A DNA stretch of 64,000 nt, from assembly GCF_963678875.1 (NCBI RefSeq), contig NZ_OY787456.1, positions 806,001 to 870,000 on the forward strand, in the 5' to 3' direction. Shown in pieces: positions 26,452-35,322 of the stretch. The stretch's first letter is position 1; each line of letters opens with the position of its first letter. The position numbers and the translations under genes were made by a program. This DNA comes from an uncultured Hyphomonas sp. GTDB lineage: Bacteria; Pseudomonadota; Alphaproteobacteria; Caulobacterales; Hyphomonadaceae. The notes under the pieces were generated by a model. The model did not search any database. It saw nothing but the letters and a program-made list of their open reading frames with translations, and had not been told where the DNA came from.

Positions 26452-27621
26452 TCAGAAGTCGAATTGCACCCGCAGGCTGATACCAGTGACATCTTCAAAC
26501 CTTCCGCCGTCCAGCAGGTAAGCCGCAAAAGCCGGGGCCAGGCCGGATGATGTCGATCCGAACTCTGCCTCGGCGCGGTACAGGTTTATCCCGGCATGGA
26601 CATACGGGGTGGCAAACCAGTCGGCTGCGAGTGTGTACGTGTCCAGCTGGCCGCCAGAGACGGCATTGCCGGAAAGGTCCAGCCGGTCTGCACGGGCCGC
26701 AAGGACCAGCGCGCCCGGCCCGCCCGATGTGACGGGCCGGTAGACTGCGGGCCGGTCGAACTTGCTGTGTTCATAGGTCCGGTGCCCGCCGAACACATAA
26801 CCGGCTTCGGCGTAGGCGCCGGTATAAGATGCGTCCGGTCCTGCGGCCCCGTTTGCTTGCAGCTGGCCATATTCGCCCGCGAGCCAGACAGGACCGTGGA
26901 TCCACGCCGCTTCGGCGCCGCCGAACAGGTCGTCGCTGGCAAATCCGGGGGTCGAAAGAAGTGCCCCGGCGTCGTGGGAAACGGGGCGCTGGCGATAACG
27001 GAAATCCACGTCCCCCGCTTCGCGCCAGCGCACCGACACACCAAAGTGCAGCAATTCGGTATCGGTCAGAAGGGGGGTGAACACGTACCGGACTGCCGCG
27101 GCATGTCCGCCCGAGAACGCCGTCTCATTGGCATTGTCAGCAAACACGCCGGCGTAAACGGAATGGCGTGATCCATTGTGTTCCAGCTGTACGCCTACGC
27201 GCCGGTCGAACGCGAACGCATCGGTAAAGGCGGCGCGCTCATAAAAGGCCAGGAAGCGCCCGGATGTCTGCTCATCCAGGGAGTTCTGTGTCTTGAAGTG
27301 CCCGGCCCGGACATCCCAGCCAGAGCCGCCCAGGGCCTGCTTGATGTAGGCATCGGTGATTTCGATGTCGCCATCATTGTTGAGGGCCAGTTCAACCCTC
27401 AGCTTCGTGCGATCGCTCTTGAGGTCCAGTCCGACGCGGCCCGTCCGAAGCTCGCCACGATCAAGGCTAAAGCCGGATTGGTCACCGCTTGATCTGGTAT
27501 AGTCATACTGTAGTCGCCCGTAGACCTGACGCTCCCAGTCCTCGGCAAGCGAAGGGAAGGGCGGGCAGGCCAGCGCCAGAAGCGCGATCGCGCCGGTTCG
27601 GGAGAGGAATTTGGGAAGCAC
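26452..27621 (-). CDS. Phosphate-selective porin O/P-like outer-membrane protein
   Basis: A 389-residue porin with a signal peptide (to about residue 26) and amphipathic beta-strands ending in the classical C-terminal aromatic (RVQFDF). The strand pattern YGRLQYDYTRS...LRTGRVGLDLKSDRTKLRVEL and VRAGHFKTQNSLDEQTS is that of the OprP/OprO family. A candidate triple Pho box lies 52-79 bases upstream, which supports a phosphate-uptake role under phosphate limitation. The gene is otherwise solitary. Confidence 0.83.
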   Translation of the reverse strand: MLPKFLSRTGAIALLALACPPFPSLAEDWERQVYGRLQYDYTRSSGDQSGFSLDRGELRTGRVGLDLKSDRTKLRVELALNNDGDIEITDAYIKQALGGSGWDVRAGHFKTQNSLDEQTSGRFLAFYERAAFTDAFAFDRRVGVQLEHNGSRHSVYAGVFADNANETAFSGGHAAAVRYVFTPLLTDTELLHFGVSVRWREAGDVDFRYRQRPVSHDAGALLSTPGFASDDLFGGAEAAWIHGPVWLAGEYGQLQANGAAGPDASYTGAYAEAGYVFGGHRTYEHSKFDRPAVYRPVTSGGPGALVLAARADRLDLSGNAVSGGQLDTYTLAADWFATPYVHAGINLYRAEAEFGSTSSGLAPAFAAYLLDGGRFEDVTGISLRVQFDF

Positions 27622-27672
27622 CGGGAATCTTTCCGAGACCTACAGAACAGCGCTGGAGATATAGAGATTTTG

Positions 27673-27700
27673 TGACAGTTAAACTCAAGTTTTATGACGC
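27673..27700 (-). promoter_or_regulatory. Candidate Pho box upstream of the porin gene
   Basis: On the porin strand three 6-base half-sites occur at exact 11-base intervals: GCGTCA, CTTGAG and CTGTCA (plus-strand positions 27695-27700, 27684-27689 and 27673-27678), separated by AT-rich TAAAA and TTTAA. The PhoB consensus is tandem CTGTCAT repeats with 11-base period. The outer sites match well (the last exactly), the middle one weakly. Confidence 0.55.
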
Positions 27701-27712
27701 TACTGTTACGAT

Positions 27713-27744
27713 AAAAAAGCCCCGGCGAAGTGCCGGGGCTTTCT
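27713..27744 (-). terminator. Rho-independent terminator of the thiolase gene
   Basis: AGCCCCGGC and GCCGGGGCT (plus-strand 27718-27726 and 27732-27740) form a 9-bp stem with a 5-base loop; on the minus strand it is followed by a run of six T. It ends the thiolase transcript before the porin promoter. Confidence 0.85.
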
Positions 27745-27766
27745 AAAACTGAATTGCCAGAAGGAC

Positions 27767-28975
27767 TTAGCTGTAGATCTCGAACAGACCTGCAGCGCCC
27801 TGGCCGCCACCGATACACATGGTGACGACACCCCACTTCGCGCCGCGGCGCTGGCCTTCCATCAGGATGGAGCCGGTGCAGCGTGCGCCGGTCATGCCGA
27901 ACGGGTGGCCGATGGAGATCGAGCCGCCGTTGACGTTGTATTTCGCCGGGTCGATGCCGAGGCGGTCACGGCTGTAGAGGCACTGCGAAGCGAAGGCTTC
28001 GTTGAGTTCCCACAGGTCGATGTCGTCGACTTTCAGGCCATGACGCTCCAGCAGGCGCGGAACGGCGAAGACCGGGCCGATGCCCATCTCGTCCGGGTCG
28101 CAACCGGCAACATTGAAGCCGACAAAACGGCCGAGCGGCTTGAGGCCGCGCTTGGCAGCTTCCTGGGCTTCCATGACAACCACGGCAGCGGCGCCGTCGG
28201 ACAGCTGCGATGCGTTGCCGGCGGTGATGTACTTGCCTTCTTTCACGACCATGCCGTTGGAGAAGACCGGTTTCAGGCCAGCGAGGGATTCCGCGGTGGT
28301 GCCTGGACGGTTGCAGTCGTCGCGGTCAACGGTGACGTCCTGGAACGTCTCTTCGCCGGTTTCCTTGTTGACGAGCTTCATCCGCGTCTTGAGCGGCACG
28401 ATCTCTTCGGCCATGTGGCCGGCTTCCTGGAACGCAGCAGTGCGCTTCTGGGATTCCGCGGAGTACTCGTCCTGGTATTCGCGGCTGACATTGTAGCGCT
28501 CAGCAACGATTTCGGCGGTTTCGAGCATCGACATCCAGACGGCCGGCCATTTTTCGTAGAGGCCTTCCTCCACGATGCGGTGGCGGTTGGTCTTGCCGGA
28601 ATGGGCGACCAGCGACAGGCTTTCGACACCGCCGCCAACAGCCACGGGGGCGCCTTCGTTGATCACGGTGTGCGCGGCATTGGCGATCGCCTGCAGGCCG
28701 GACGAGCAGAAGCGGTTGATGGTCGCGCCTGCGGTCGAGGACGGGCAGCCGGCTGCCAGTGCGATGTTGCGGGCAACGTTCATGCCCGTCGCGCCTTCCG
28801 GCTGGGCGGAACCGAAGAACACATCTTCCACGGCGCCTGCTTCCACGCCGGCACGCTCGAGCGCGGCCGACATGACATGGCCGCCCATGACGATCGGGTG
28901 GGTGTCGTTCAGGCCCCCGCGGTGGGTCTTGGTCATGCCGGTACGGGCATAGGATACGATTACGGCTTCACGCAT
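27767..28975 (-). CDS. Acetyl-CoA C-acyltransferase (thiolase)
   Basis: A 402-residue degradative thiolase that cleaves 3-oxoacyl-CoA in beta-oxidation. The nucleophilic Cys is in NRFCSSGLQAI, the His in IGHPFGMTGAR, and the acid/base Cys in CIGGGQGAAG. ATG 28975 is chosen because GGAGG lies 8 bases upstream; the earlier in-frame start at 29029 lacks one. No fadB is adjacent. A strong terminator follows. Confidence 0.9.
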   Translation of the reverse strand: MREAVIVSYARTGMTKTHRGGLNDTHPIVMGGHVMSAALERAGVEAGAVEDVFFGSAQPEGATGMNVARNIALAAGCPSSTAGATINRFCSSGLQAIANAAHTVINEGAPVAVGGGVESLSLVAHSGKTNRHRIVEEGLYEKWPAVWMSMLETAEIVAERYNVSREYQDEYSAESQKRTAAFQEAGHMAEEIVPLKTRMKLVNKETGEETFQDVTVDRDDCNRPGTTAESLAGLKPVFSNGMVVKEGKYITAGNASQLSDGAAAVVVMEAQEAAKRGLKPLGRFVGFNVAGCDPDEMGIGPVFAVPRLLERHGLKVDDIDLWELNEAFASQCLYSRDRLGIDPAKYNVNGGSISIGHPFGMTGARCTGSILMEGQRRGAKWGVVTMCIGGGQGAAGLFEIYS

Positions 28976-29130
28976 GGATTTCCCTCCAAGGACTGCAGTG
29001 ATTGTTGCGCCGCACCCTACTGGCCTCACGTAAGGAACACCAGCCCTTCCGTTCGCGTAAACGGCATGAAATCACGGCAAATTTTGCCCCAGTAACGCCT
29101 CGGTGAGGTGGGAATGAGGGACAGGAATGC

Positions 29131-29168
29131 AAAAAAGCGCCGCCTGGGGGCAGGCGGCGCTCAATTTT
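29131..29168 (-). terminator. Rho-independent terminator of pckA
   Basis: An 11-bp stem, AGCGCCGCCTG and CAGGCGGCGCT (29136-29146 and 29151-29161), with a GGGG loop, is followed on the minus strand by six T. It lies 18 bases past the pckA stop. Confidence 0.88.
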
Positions 29169-29185
29169 TGATAGGGCGGGTCAGG

Positions 29186-30778
29186 CTAGACCGTGACTTT
29201 TGCCTTCGGGGCAGAAGCCTTCACGGCCTCGTCCACATAGGTTTCGAACTTGGCGAAGTTCTCGACGAACATGTCGGCCAGTTTCGCGGCCTGCTTGTCA
29301 TAGGCAGCGCCGTCGTCCCAGGTCGAACGCGGATCGAGGATCTTCGCATCGACGCCTGGCACGGCGACCGGCACCATGAAGCCGAAGGTTTCGTCCTTGC
29401 GGAATTCGACATTGTTCAGTGAGCCATCGAGGGCGGCGTTCAGCAGGGCGCGGGTCGCCTTGATCGGCATGCGGTGGCCGGTGCCGTGCGGGCCGCCGGT
29501 CCAGCCGGTGGAGACCAGCCAGCAATTCACGTCGTACTTGCCGATCAGCTCACGCAGCAGGTTTCCGTATTCGGACGGATGGCGCGGCATGAACGGGCCG
29601 CCGAAGCAGGTGGAGAAGGTCGCCGTCGGTTCGGTGACGCCTTTCTCGGTACCGGCAACCTTGGCGGTGTAGCCGGACAGGAAGTGGTACATCGCCTGGG
29701 CCGGAGTCAGCTTGGCGATCGGCGGCATGACGCCGAAGGCATCGGCCGTCAGCATGATGAGGTTTTTCGGCTGGCCGCAGCGGCCCGATAGGGACGCATT
29801 CGGAATGGCGGAAATCGGGTAGGCGCCGCGGGAGTTCTCGGCCAGCGTCGCATCGTCGAGGTCAAGGATGCGGGTGTCCGGATCCATCACGACGTTTTCG
29901 AGGACCGTGCCCCATTGCTTTGTCGTCGCGAAGATTTCCGGCTCGGCTTCTTCCGACAGCTTGATCATCTTGGCGTAGCAGCCGCCTTCAAAGTTGAAGA
30001 GGCCGTTTTCCGACCAGCCATGCTCGTCGTCGCCGATCAGGATACGGGAGGCGTCGGCCGACAGGGTCGTCTTGCCGGTGCCCGACAGGCCGAAGAAGAT
30101 GGCAGCATCATCGTCCGGCGACGTGTTCACCGAGCAGTGCATCGGCATGACTTTCTTGGCCGGAAGGTAGTAGTTGAGGGCCGTGAAGACGGACTTCTTG
30201 GTCTCACCAGCGTAGGACGTGCCACCGATCAGGACCATGCGCTTGGCAAAGTTCACGGCGATCACGGTTTCCGACCGGCAGCCATGGCGTGCCGGATCGG
30301 CACGGAAGCTCGGGCAGTTGATGATCGTGAATTGCGATTCGAAATTCTCGTACTCGCCGGCTTCCGGAACGCGCAGCAGGTGGCGGATGAACAGGGAGTG
30401 CCAGGCGTATTCGGTGACCACGGTGACCGGCAGGCGGTGTGACAGGTCGGCGCCGCCGAACAGTTCCTGTGCGAACACGTCCTGATTGGCGAGGTGGGCT
30501 TTGAAATCCTCGAAGAGGGCGTCGAACTGTGCCGGCGTCATCGAAGCGTTATTGTCCCACCACACAGTGTTTTCAGTGGTTTCATCGCGGACAGTGAACT
30601 TGTCTTTCGCAGACCGGCCGGTGTGCTGCCCGGTTTCCACGACGAGAGGGCCGCCCTCAGCGACACGTGCTTCGCCCGTTGCAACGGAGGTCTCATAGAG
30701 ACGTGCTTCGTTCCAGTTTTTGCGGACGGATTTTGGCTGAATCCCCAGTTCTCCAAGGATCGCTACAGTATCGCTCAT
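29186..30778 (-). CDS. pckA: Phosphoenolpyruvate carboxykinase (ATP)
   Basis: A 530-residue enzyme making phosphoenolpyruvate from oxaloacetate in gluconeogenesis. The kinase-1 P-loop GLSGTGKTTLSAD lies near residue 230, with metal/oxaloacetate-site motifs such as GGTSYAGE and GGPFMPRHPS. Length and motifs fit the ATP-using type. Upstream are two overlapping inverted repeats that may be operators. It is monocistronic with a strong terminator. Confidence 0.95.
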   Translation of the reverse strand: MSDTVAILGELGIQPKSVRKNWNEARLYETSVATGEARVAEGGPLVVETGQHTGRSAKDKFTVRDETTENTVWWDNNASMTPAQFDALFEDFKAHLANQDVFAQELFGGADLSHRLPVTVVTEYAWHSLFIRHLLRVPEAGEYENFESQFTIINCPSFRADPARHGCRSETVIAVNFAKRMVLIGGTSYAGETKKSVFTALNYYLPAKKVMPMHCSVNTSPDDDAAIFFGLSGTGKTTLSADASRILIGDDEHGWSENGLFNFEGGCYAKMIKLSEEAEPEIFATTKQWGTVLENVVMDPDTRILDLDDATLAENSRGAYPISAIPNASLSGRCGQPKNLIMLTADAFGVMPPIAKLTPAQAMYHFLSGYTAKVAGTEKGVTEPTATFSTCFGGPFMPRHPSEYGNLLRELIGKYDVNCWLVSTGWTGGPHGTGHRMPIKATRALLNAALDGSLNNVEFRKDETFGFMVPVAVPGVDAKILDPRSTWDDGAAYDKQAAKLADMFVENFAKFETYVDEAVKASAPKAKVTV

Positions 30779-30848
30779 TTTAGCCTCTGTTCCTGCCTTT
30801 TAGTGCTATTTCCCCAGCGCAATTCGTGCGCTCGTTTGGCTCACCCGT

Positions 30849-30893
30849 GCAAAATTTGCAACATTTGTGCCTGACGCGAAACCGCTTGTTGCA
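30849..30893. promoter_or_regulatory. Inverted repeats upstream of pckA
   Basis: GCAAAATTTGC (30849-30859) is an 11-bp palindrome around a central A. Overlapping it, TGCAACA (30857-30863) and TGTTGCA (30887-30893) form a second perfect inverted repeat, about 30 bases centre to centre. They lie 70-115 bases before the pckA start. A regulator of gluconeogenesis is plausible, but none can be named from the sequence. Confidence 0.4.
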
Positions 30894-30959
30894 TTTATTT
30901 TTATCCACTGCCTGTGGATACCTGTGCGGAAACTGCGTGTTTCAGGGTGGAACAGGCCT

Positions 30960-32618
30960 CTATTCGGGCTGGTATTTGATTGACCAGCTCAGCGTAACGA
31001 TCGAATCGTCGCTCAGTCCCGGGACCGGCTGGTTCACTGGTTCGGCCACTTCAACACCCACCATGGCGTAGTCCTTGTAGCCGATGCGCACCCCGGCGCC
31101 CGCGGAACTGAGATCCAGATCAATGGGGCGGCCACCCGGCCCGGTGACGTCACCGTCGGCATGGTCGGCAAAGACATAAATTTCGCTGCGCTTGAATGGG
31201 CCGTCTTTCAGCGGCCGCCAGGCTGGCTCGATCGAGGCGGCATACCCTTTGTCGAAACCCACCAGGCCGTTGTCGAATCCGCGGCCGAATTCGGTGCCGC
31301 CGATCAGCAGACGTTCGTTTGCCGGCAGCACGTCTTCGGTCCATTGCCCCTTCGCCTTCATCCTGAGGAAGAGGGATTTTCCGAGCACCTGTACGAACTG
31401 GCCGGTGCCGGTGAGCTTGTTGAAGCCTGTCTCGCCGCCAGGGACCGAGCTGCGGGCGCCACCGAAATCCAGCCCTCGGGAATACAGAATGTTGGCGGCG
31501 ACAGATTGTTTCGTACCGGTCCAACCCGCCTTGGCGCCAAGGCGCGCGGCAGAAATCCGCTCATTCGCGATGACCGAGCCAAGCGCTGTATTCGTGCTTT
31601 CAAGCCGGTCGACCGTCGCGTTGAGCGTGAGTTCCTTCTTGAAGTCCAGCACGACCGGGTAGGCCAGACTGGCGGAGAGGATGGAGGCGTCGCCCTTGAT
31701 ATCCACGGAGGACGGACGGGTCTCCTGGTAGACGCCGGCGACGCTCAGTGTCAGGCCATCGGTACCGATTGGCGTTGAATATTGAACATTCGCCGAGCGT
31801 GACTGTTCGAGATCAGGTGTTGCAGAGAATCGGCCGCGCAGCGCATCCCCGGGACGGAAAGTGCCAAAGGCAAAGCCCGACAGGCTGACCCGGCCTGACT
31901 CGATCAGGCGGGACTCGCGGCTGTCAAAGCCAGCGGCAATGCCGTTCTTCTTTTTCTCCGTATCCAGCACGATCACCGCCGCGCCCGGCATGCTGGGAAC
32001 GGTTTTGAGGCGGGGGCTGACTGTCACGCCCTCCGTCTTCCGGGCGAGGACGATACCTCGTTCGAAGGCGGCACGGCTGGCGGGCGTTTCTTCGAGCACA
32101 GGCTCAAGAAAGCCGCGAAGCAGCGGGCGTTCGACCACTTCGCCGTCCTCGAGCACAAGGATTTCCGCGATCCGGCCTTCGGCGATGTAGACGTCCACAA
32201 CGCCGTCCGACAGATCCTGTGACGGGATTGCCAGCGTGAACAGGGCAACTGACGATTTCTTGTAGGCCGCAGACATGGCGGCGGCGAGTTCAGTGAGAGT
32301 CGGTGTGTCTGCCGGTCTGCCGAGAAATTTCTGGCTGGCGGCGGCGACATTTGCGGGAACATCCGCGCCCTTGAACTGGATGCCTGCAATTGGCGGCGCT
32401 TCGGCTGGCGCCGGGGCAACTTGCGTGACGCCGGCTGTAACCTGTGGCGGCGAAGGGAGAGGGGCGGGCGTCTCGGTTTCGTACCCGGGGTCCAGCCGGT
32501 CTTCCGGTGATATTTGCGGTTCCGCGAGGCTTGCTGGCGCAACGAGCGCCGGAGCAAAGAGGGTGAGAAGCGCCACACATGGCATCCAGGCGCTGGAAGG
32601 CGATGGGCGGCGCTTCAT
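30960..32618 (-). CDS. Two-partner-secretion outer-membrane transporter (ShlB/FhaC type)
   Basis: A 552-residue TpsB protein: signal peptide (to about residue 32), a proline-rich linker, one or two POTRA-like periplasmic modules (IAGIQFKGADV, then DVYIAEGRIAEILV), and a 16-strand barrel. The lid-loop motif of FhaC/ShlB appears as EFGRGFDNG near residue 448. Such proteins secrete a large TpsA exoprotein with an N-terminal TPS domain. No such gene is near. Instead it follows, by 29 bases, a collagen-like lipoprotein gene on the same strand, so that product is the likely partner. Confidence 0.85.
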   Translation of the reverse strand: MKRRPSPSSAWMPCVALLTLFAPALVAPASLAEPQISPEDRLDPGYETETPAPLPSPPQVTAGVTQVAPAPAEAPPIAGIQFKGADVPANVAAASQKFLGRPADTPTLTELAAAMSAAYKKSSVALFTLAIPSQDLSDGVVDVYIAEGRIAEILVLEDGEVVERPLLRGFLEPVLEETPASRAAFERGIVLARKTEGVTVSPRLKTVPSMPGAAVIVLDTEKKKNGIAAGFDSRESRLIESGRVSLSGFAFGTFRPGDALRGRFSATPDLEQSRSANVQYSTPIGTDGLTLSVAGVYQETRPSSVDIKGDASILSASLAYPVVLDFKKELTLNATVDRLESTNTALGSVIANERISAARLGAKAGWTGTKQSVAANILYSRGLDFGGARSSVPGGETGFNKLTGTGQFVQVLGKSLFLRMKAKGQWTEDVLPANERLLIGGTEFGRGFDNGLVGFDKGYAASIEPAWRPLKDGPFKRSEIYVFADHADGDVTGPGGRPIDLDLSSAGAGVRIGYKDYAMVGVEVAEPVNQPVPGLSDDSIVTLSWSIKYQPE

Positions 32619-32647
32619 CGGTCGTGACTCTCTTCTCTCTGTCTGGC

Positions 32648-33613
32648 TTACTGGTTGCCGCCGATGCCAAGGCCGCCAAGCAGGCCGCCGATGACACCGT
32701 CTTTTTCCGGCTCCGGAAGGTCTGCGTTTGTCAGCAGGTCCGTCACGGGCTGGGTGATGTCACCGAGACCGCCAGCACCGCCGGTTTCGCCAAGGTCGGT
32801 CAGGCCCGCCTGGTCGAGAACCTGGCCGACACCGTCGGTCACCGGGCCAAGATCAACATTCGCAAGATTGCCAATGTCCAATCCGGAGTCCGTGGTCGGG
32901 GACAGGTCGACGTTCAGGAGCGAAGCACCGCTGGCCACGCCGACTTCCGCCAGCCCGCCAGATTGTTGCTCTGTGGAAAGCACGCTGATGCCCAGCAGGG
33001 AGTCGCCTTCGCCTCCGGCAAGAGTGCCGCCTCCGATGCCGGCGGTCAGGACCGGCGAAACGGACGAGGTCACACCATCCACGAGCGGTGCACCATCCGT
33101 TCCAAAATCAGTCAGGGCCGTTCCGGCATTCGAAACGGTGCTGGTTACCGCGCCGGTGATGCCGGTCAGTTCTGCAGGGACGTCGAGGTTTGCAACCAGG
33201 CTGTCCATTTGCGTTCCGGCGGAGTCGAGCGTTCCGCCCAATTGCGCCAGAGCGTCGCCACCGGCCGGCGGGGCAGAGTTCGGATCGCCCAGATTCGCCA
33301 GCAAGCCGGTTGACGCGATGCCGTCGGGCCCAACCAGGCCGCCGGTTGCAATCATGCCGGTATCGCCGAGCGTGAAGTTGCCGCCATCGGCGCCGTTCAT
33401 TCCGTCAGCACCGTCAGCACCGTCAGCGCCTGCGGGGCCGGCTGGGCCTTGCGGGCCGGCCGCGCCTTGTTCGCCTGCGGGGCCTTGTGCCCCTTGTTCC
33501 CCCTGCGGACCAACCGTTCCGACACTCGCATAACGCGTGTGTCCGGATGATTCGCATGCCGCAATCGCCAGGATCGCGCCGATGGCAACTGCACTTGTCG
33601 ATAGTCTTAGCAT
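32648..33613 (-). CDS. Collagen-like lipoprotein
   Basis: A 321-residue exported protein. A lipobox lies at the start (AIAACESSG). From about residue 34 there are 14-15 uninterrupted Gly-X-Y triplets (GPQ, GEQ, GAQ, GPA and GAD among them), a short collagen-like triple-helix stretch. The rest (about 80-300) is Gly/Ala/Thr/Leu-rich with repeating ALTDFG, GLLANLG and ADLP-like motifs, and ends GGLLGGLGIGGNQ. The TpsB gene follows 29 bases downstream. The Gly-Ala-Asp repeat region is strongly biased in bases. Function unknown; a surface or biofilm role is inferred. Confidence 0.8.
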   Translation of the reverse strand: MLRLSTSAVAIGAILAIAACESSGHTRYASVGTVGPQGEQGAQGPAGEQGAAGPQGPAGPAGADGADGADGMNGADGGNFTLGDTGMIATGGLVGPDGIASTGLLANLGDPNSAPPAGGDALAQLGGTLDSAGTQMDSLVANLDVPAELTGITGAVTSTVSNAGTALTDFGTDGAPLVDGVTSSVSPVLTAGIGGGTLAGGEGDSLLGISVLSTEQQSGGLAEVGVASGASLLNVDLSPTTDSGLDIGNLANVDLGPVTDGVGQVLDQAGLTDLGETGGAGGLGDITQPVTDLLTNADLPEPEKDGVIGGLLGGLGIGGNQ

Positions 33614-33794
33614 AGGTCTTCCTCCGTTGGCGGCCCGTACCGGAGGGGAATTGAATGCACCTCTTCCGGGGGGCGGCCTGTGTGAGGATCAGGAAATATT
33701 GTTTAAGTTGTCTGCCGGAGTTTTCGAAGTTTGCTCTGAAATTTTAACCTTAGAGCGCATTTTGTTCGGCGGTATGTTTAATTTCCCAGTGAAA

Positions 33795-34439
33795 TCAAAC
33801 GCTGTCGGCAGGTTCGGAGGCGGAAAGGTTTTCGCCGCGAAGGTGATCAAGAATCGTATCCTGCCAGGGCTCCGGCAAGGCATATAGTACCCATGCACCT
33901 GCTTCATAATGGGCGCGCCGCCAGATATCGAGCGGGTTTAGGTCTCCGGGCGGGCAGGCGCCCATGGCGCTGGGCTGGTGGTCCGGCTGGGCGTTGTAGA
34001 TCACTTTCGCCCGGATGACCTGCATGCAGTTGGAAACAAAGACGATTTCGCCGGGTGCCCGCGTCTTGGCATTGCGGGCAAGGTTCTTCAGGCCGGAGAT
34101 TGTGTCCCGGCTCTCCACATCCGCAGAGATACGCCCGCCGAGGCCGGAGCCGCGCGCTGCGATCAGCGCCATTTCCTGGCTGCCGAGCCAGCCTTCCTGC
34201 GGGCGGTGGCCGCCGACCATGTAGAGGCGGTCCAGTTTTCCGGCTTTCAGCAGGTTCACTGCCTTGGCAATCCGCGCGGCGGCATCCTTGTTGTTGTCGG
34301 TATAGAAGACGACGCCTGTGCCGCCGGTCAGGGTTTTCGACTGGTCCATGAACCGGCTGACGCCCCAGAAGAGGGCGGTGGCGATCAGGTCCAGAACGAT
34401 CAGCCAGAAAACGATTCGGCGAAGCCAGCGCATGCCCAA
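33795..34439 (-). CDS. YdcF/DUF218-like membrane-associated protein
   Basis: A 214-residue protein with one N-terminal hydrophobic segment (IVFWLIVLDLIATALFWGV, about 9-27) and a DUF218-type alpha/beta domain (VVFYTDNN, RLYMVGGHRPQEG, ESRDTISGLKNLA, EIVFVSNCMQVIRA). The family includes ElyC and SanA-like proteins linked to envelope maintenance. The core DUF218 sugar- or nucleotide-binding residues (STxxN) are replaced by SRDT here. It is the last gene of a minus-strand series that begins at the haloalkane dehalogenase gene. Confidence 0.75.
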   Translation of the reverse strand: MGMRWLRRIVFWLIVLDLIATALFWGVSRFMDQSKTLTGGTGVVFYTDNNKDAAARIAKAVNLLKAGKLDRLYMVGGHRPQEGWLGSQEMALIAARGSGLGGRISADVESRDTISGLKNLARNAKTRAPGEIVFVSNCMQVIRAKVIYNAQPDHQPSAMGACPPGDLNPLDIWRRAHYEAGAWVLYALPEPWQDTILDHLRGENLSASEPADSV

Positions 34440-34440
34440 C

Positions 34441-34893
34441 CTATAAAGACTGCTTCAGGGCAGGCCGCCATGCCCCATTCGCAGTCGAGTCGAGGAATGT
34501 GATCGCGGGTGTGGTCAGGCGGTCCGGCAACGCGTCGCGGCTGAACCAGCCCCAGCCGCCATGCTTCTCGGGTTCCATGATGCGGGGCTCTCCAGAAACA
34601 ATGCGGGCCTCGTAGATCGGCGACACCCAGTGCTGGCCGTCGCCGCCGTCGATGATCTCCGAAATACAGGCAAGGCGCGTCAGTTCGATGACGATGCCGA
34701 GTTCTTCCTCGATTTCGCGCCGGGCCGTGTCTTCGGAGCGCTCGCCGAAATCGATCTTGCCGCCGGGCAGGCCCCATGACCCGGCCTCCGGCTCCTTCAG
34801 GCGCTGGATCAGGAGCAGGCGCCCCTGATCGTCGAGAATGGCGGCGCCGCAGCCGGCTCCGGGACGAAGGGGAGAATCGCTCATGTCCTCCAT
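34441..34893 (-). CDS. Nudix hydrolase
   Basis: A 150-residue pyrophosphohydrolase. The Nudix box G-x5-E-x7-REUxEExG reads GKIDFGERSEDTARREIEEE (residues about 44-63), complete with all metal-binding glutamates. Substrate class cannot be told, but the sequence resembles nucleotide-sanitising MutT-like enzymes. The start could be ATG 34893 or ATG 34884; neither has a well-spaced ribosome site. Its stop is one base from the DUF218 gene start, so the two are coupled. Confidence 0.87.
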   Translation of the reverse strand: MEDMSDSPLRPGAGCGAAILDDQGRLLLIQRLKEPEAGSWGLPGGKIDFGERSEDTARREIEEELGIVIELTRLACISEIIDGGDGQHWVSPIYEARIVSGEPRIMEPEKHGGWGWFSRDALPDRLTTPAITFLDSTANGAWRPALKQSL

Positions 34894-34928
34894 TCTAGGC
34901 CAGTCTGCCTGCCGGGGCAGCTATTGAT

Positions 34929-35321
34929 TCAACGCTCGCCCAGGATCCAGCGGATCACGTCGGTATAATCGAAGGCGAGAGAGATCGTCAGTATCATGAC
35001 GGCCAGCACGATCCACTTGCCGGACAGCGTCGCCCCGACGCGCCAGTGGGCGTGGCGGCGCAGCAGGTAGACGAGCACCGGCGTCCAGAAGATGACATGG
35101 GCAAGTCCCAGCAGCCGCGAATAGCCGATCTGGCTGTAGAGCCCCAACATGGTAGCCGCGCCAGCCAGAAAACCTGCCAGCACCCAGCGCGCCTCGACGC
35201 GTACGAAACTGAACGCGGCGCCGAATACGCCCAGCACAATGACCATCACGTCCAGCCAGTGCTGCACCCATTGGGGCTGCTTCGCGACATCGGCCTGCCA
35301 GGCGGTCATCAATTCCTGCAT
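34929..35321 (-). CDS. Uncharacterised small integral membrane protein
   Basis: A 130-residue protein with four hydrophobic segments (about 25-42, 46-63, 67-88, 102-122) and a short basic loop (LLRRHAHWR). No catalytic motif is visible. It starts one base after the haloalkane dehalogenase stop, so it is probably cotranscribed with that gene. The family is unknown to me. Confidence 0.7.
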   Translation of the reverse strand: MQELMTAWQADVAKQPQWVQHWLDVMVIVLGVFGAAFSFVRVEARWVLAGFLAGAATMLGLYSQIGYSRLLGLAHVIFWTPVLVYLLRRHAHWRVGATLSGKWIVLAVMILTISLAFDYTDVIRWILGER

Positions 35322-35322
35322 G

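Noticed and set aside
33689..33907. A 72-codon minus-strand frame before the collagen-like gene
   Set aside because: It overlaps the DUF218 gene, has no ribosome site and no known family.
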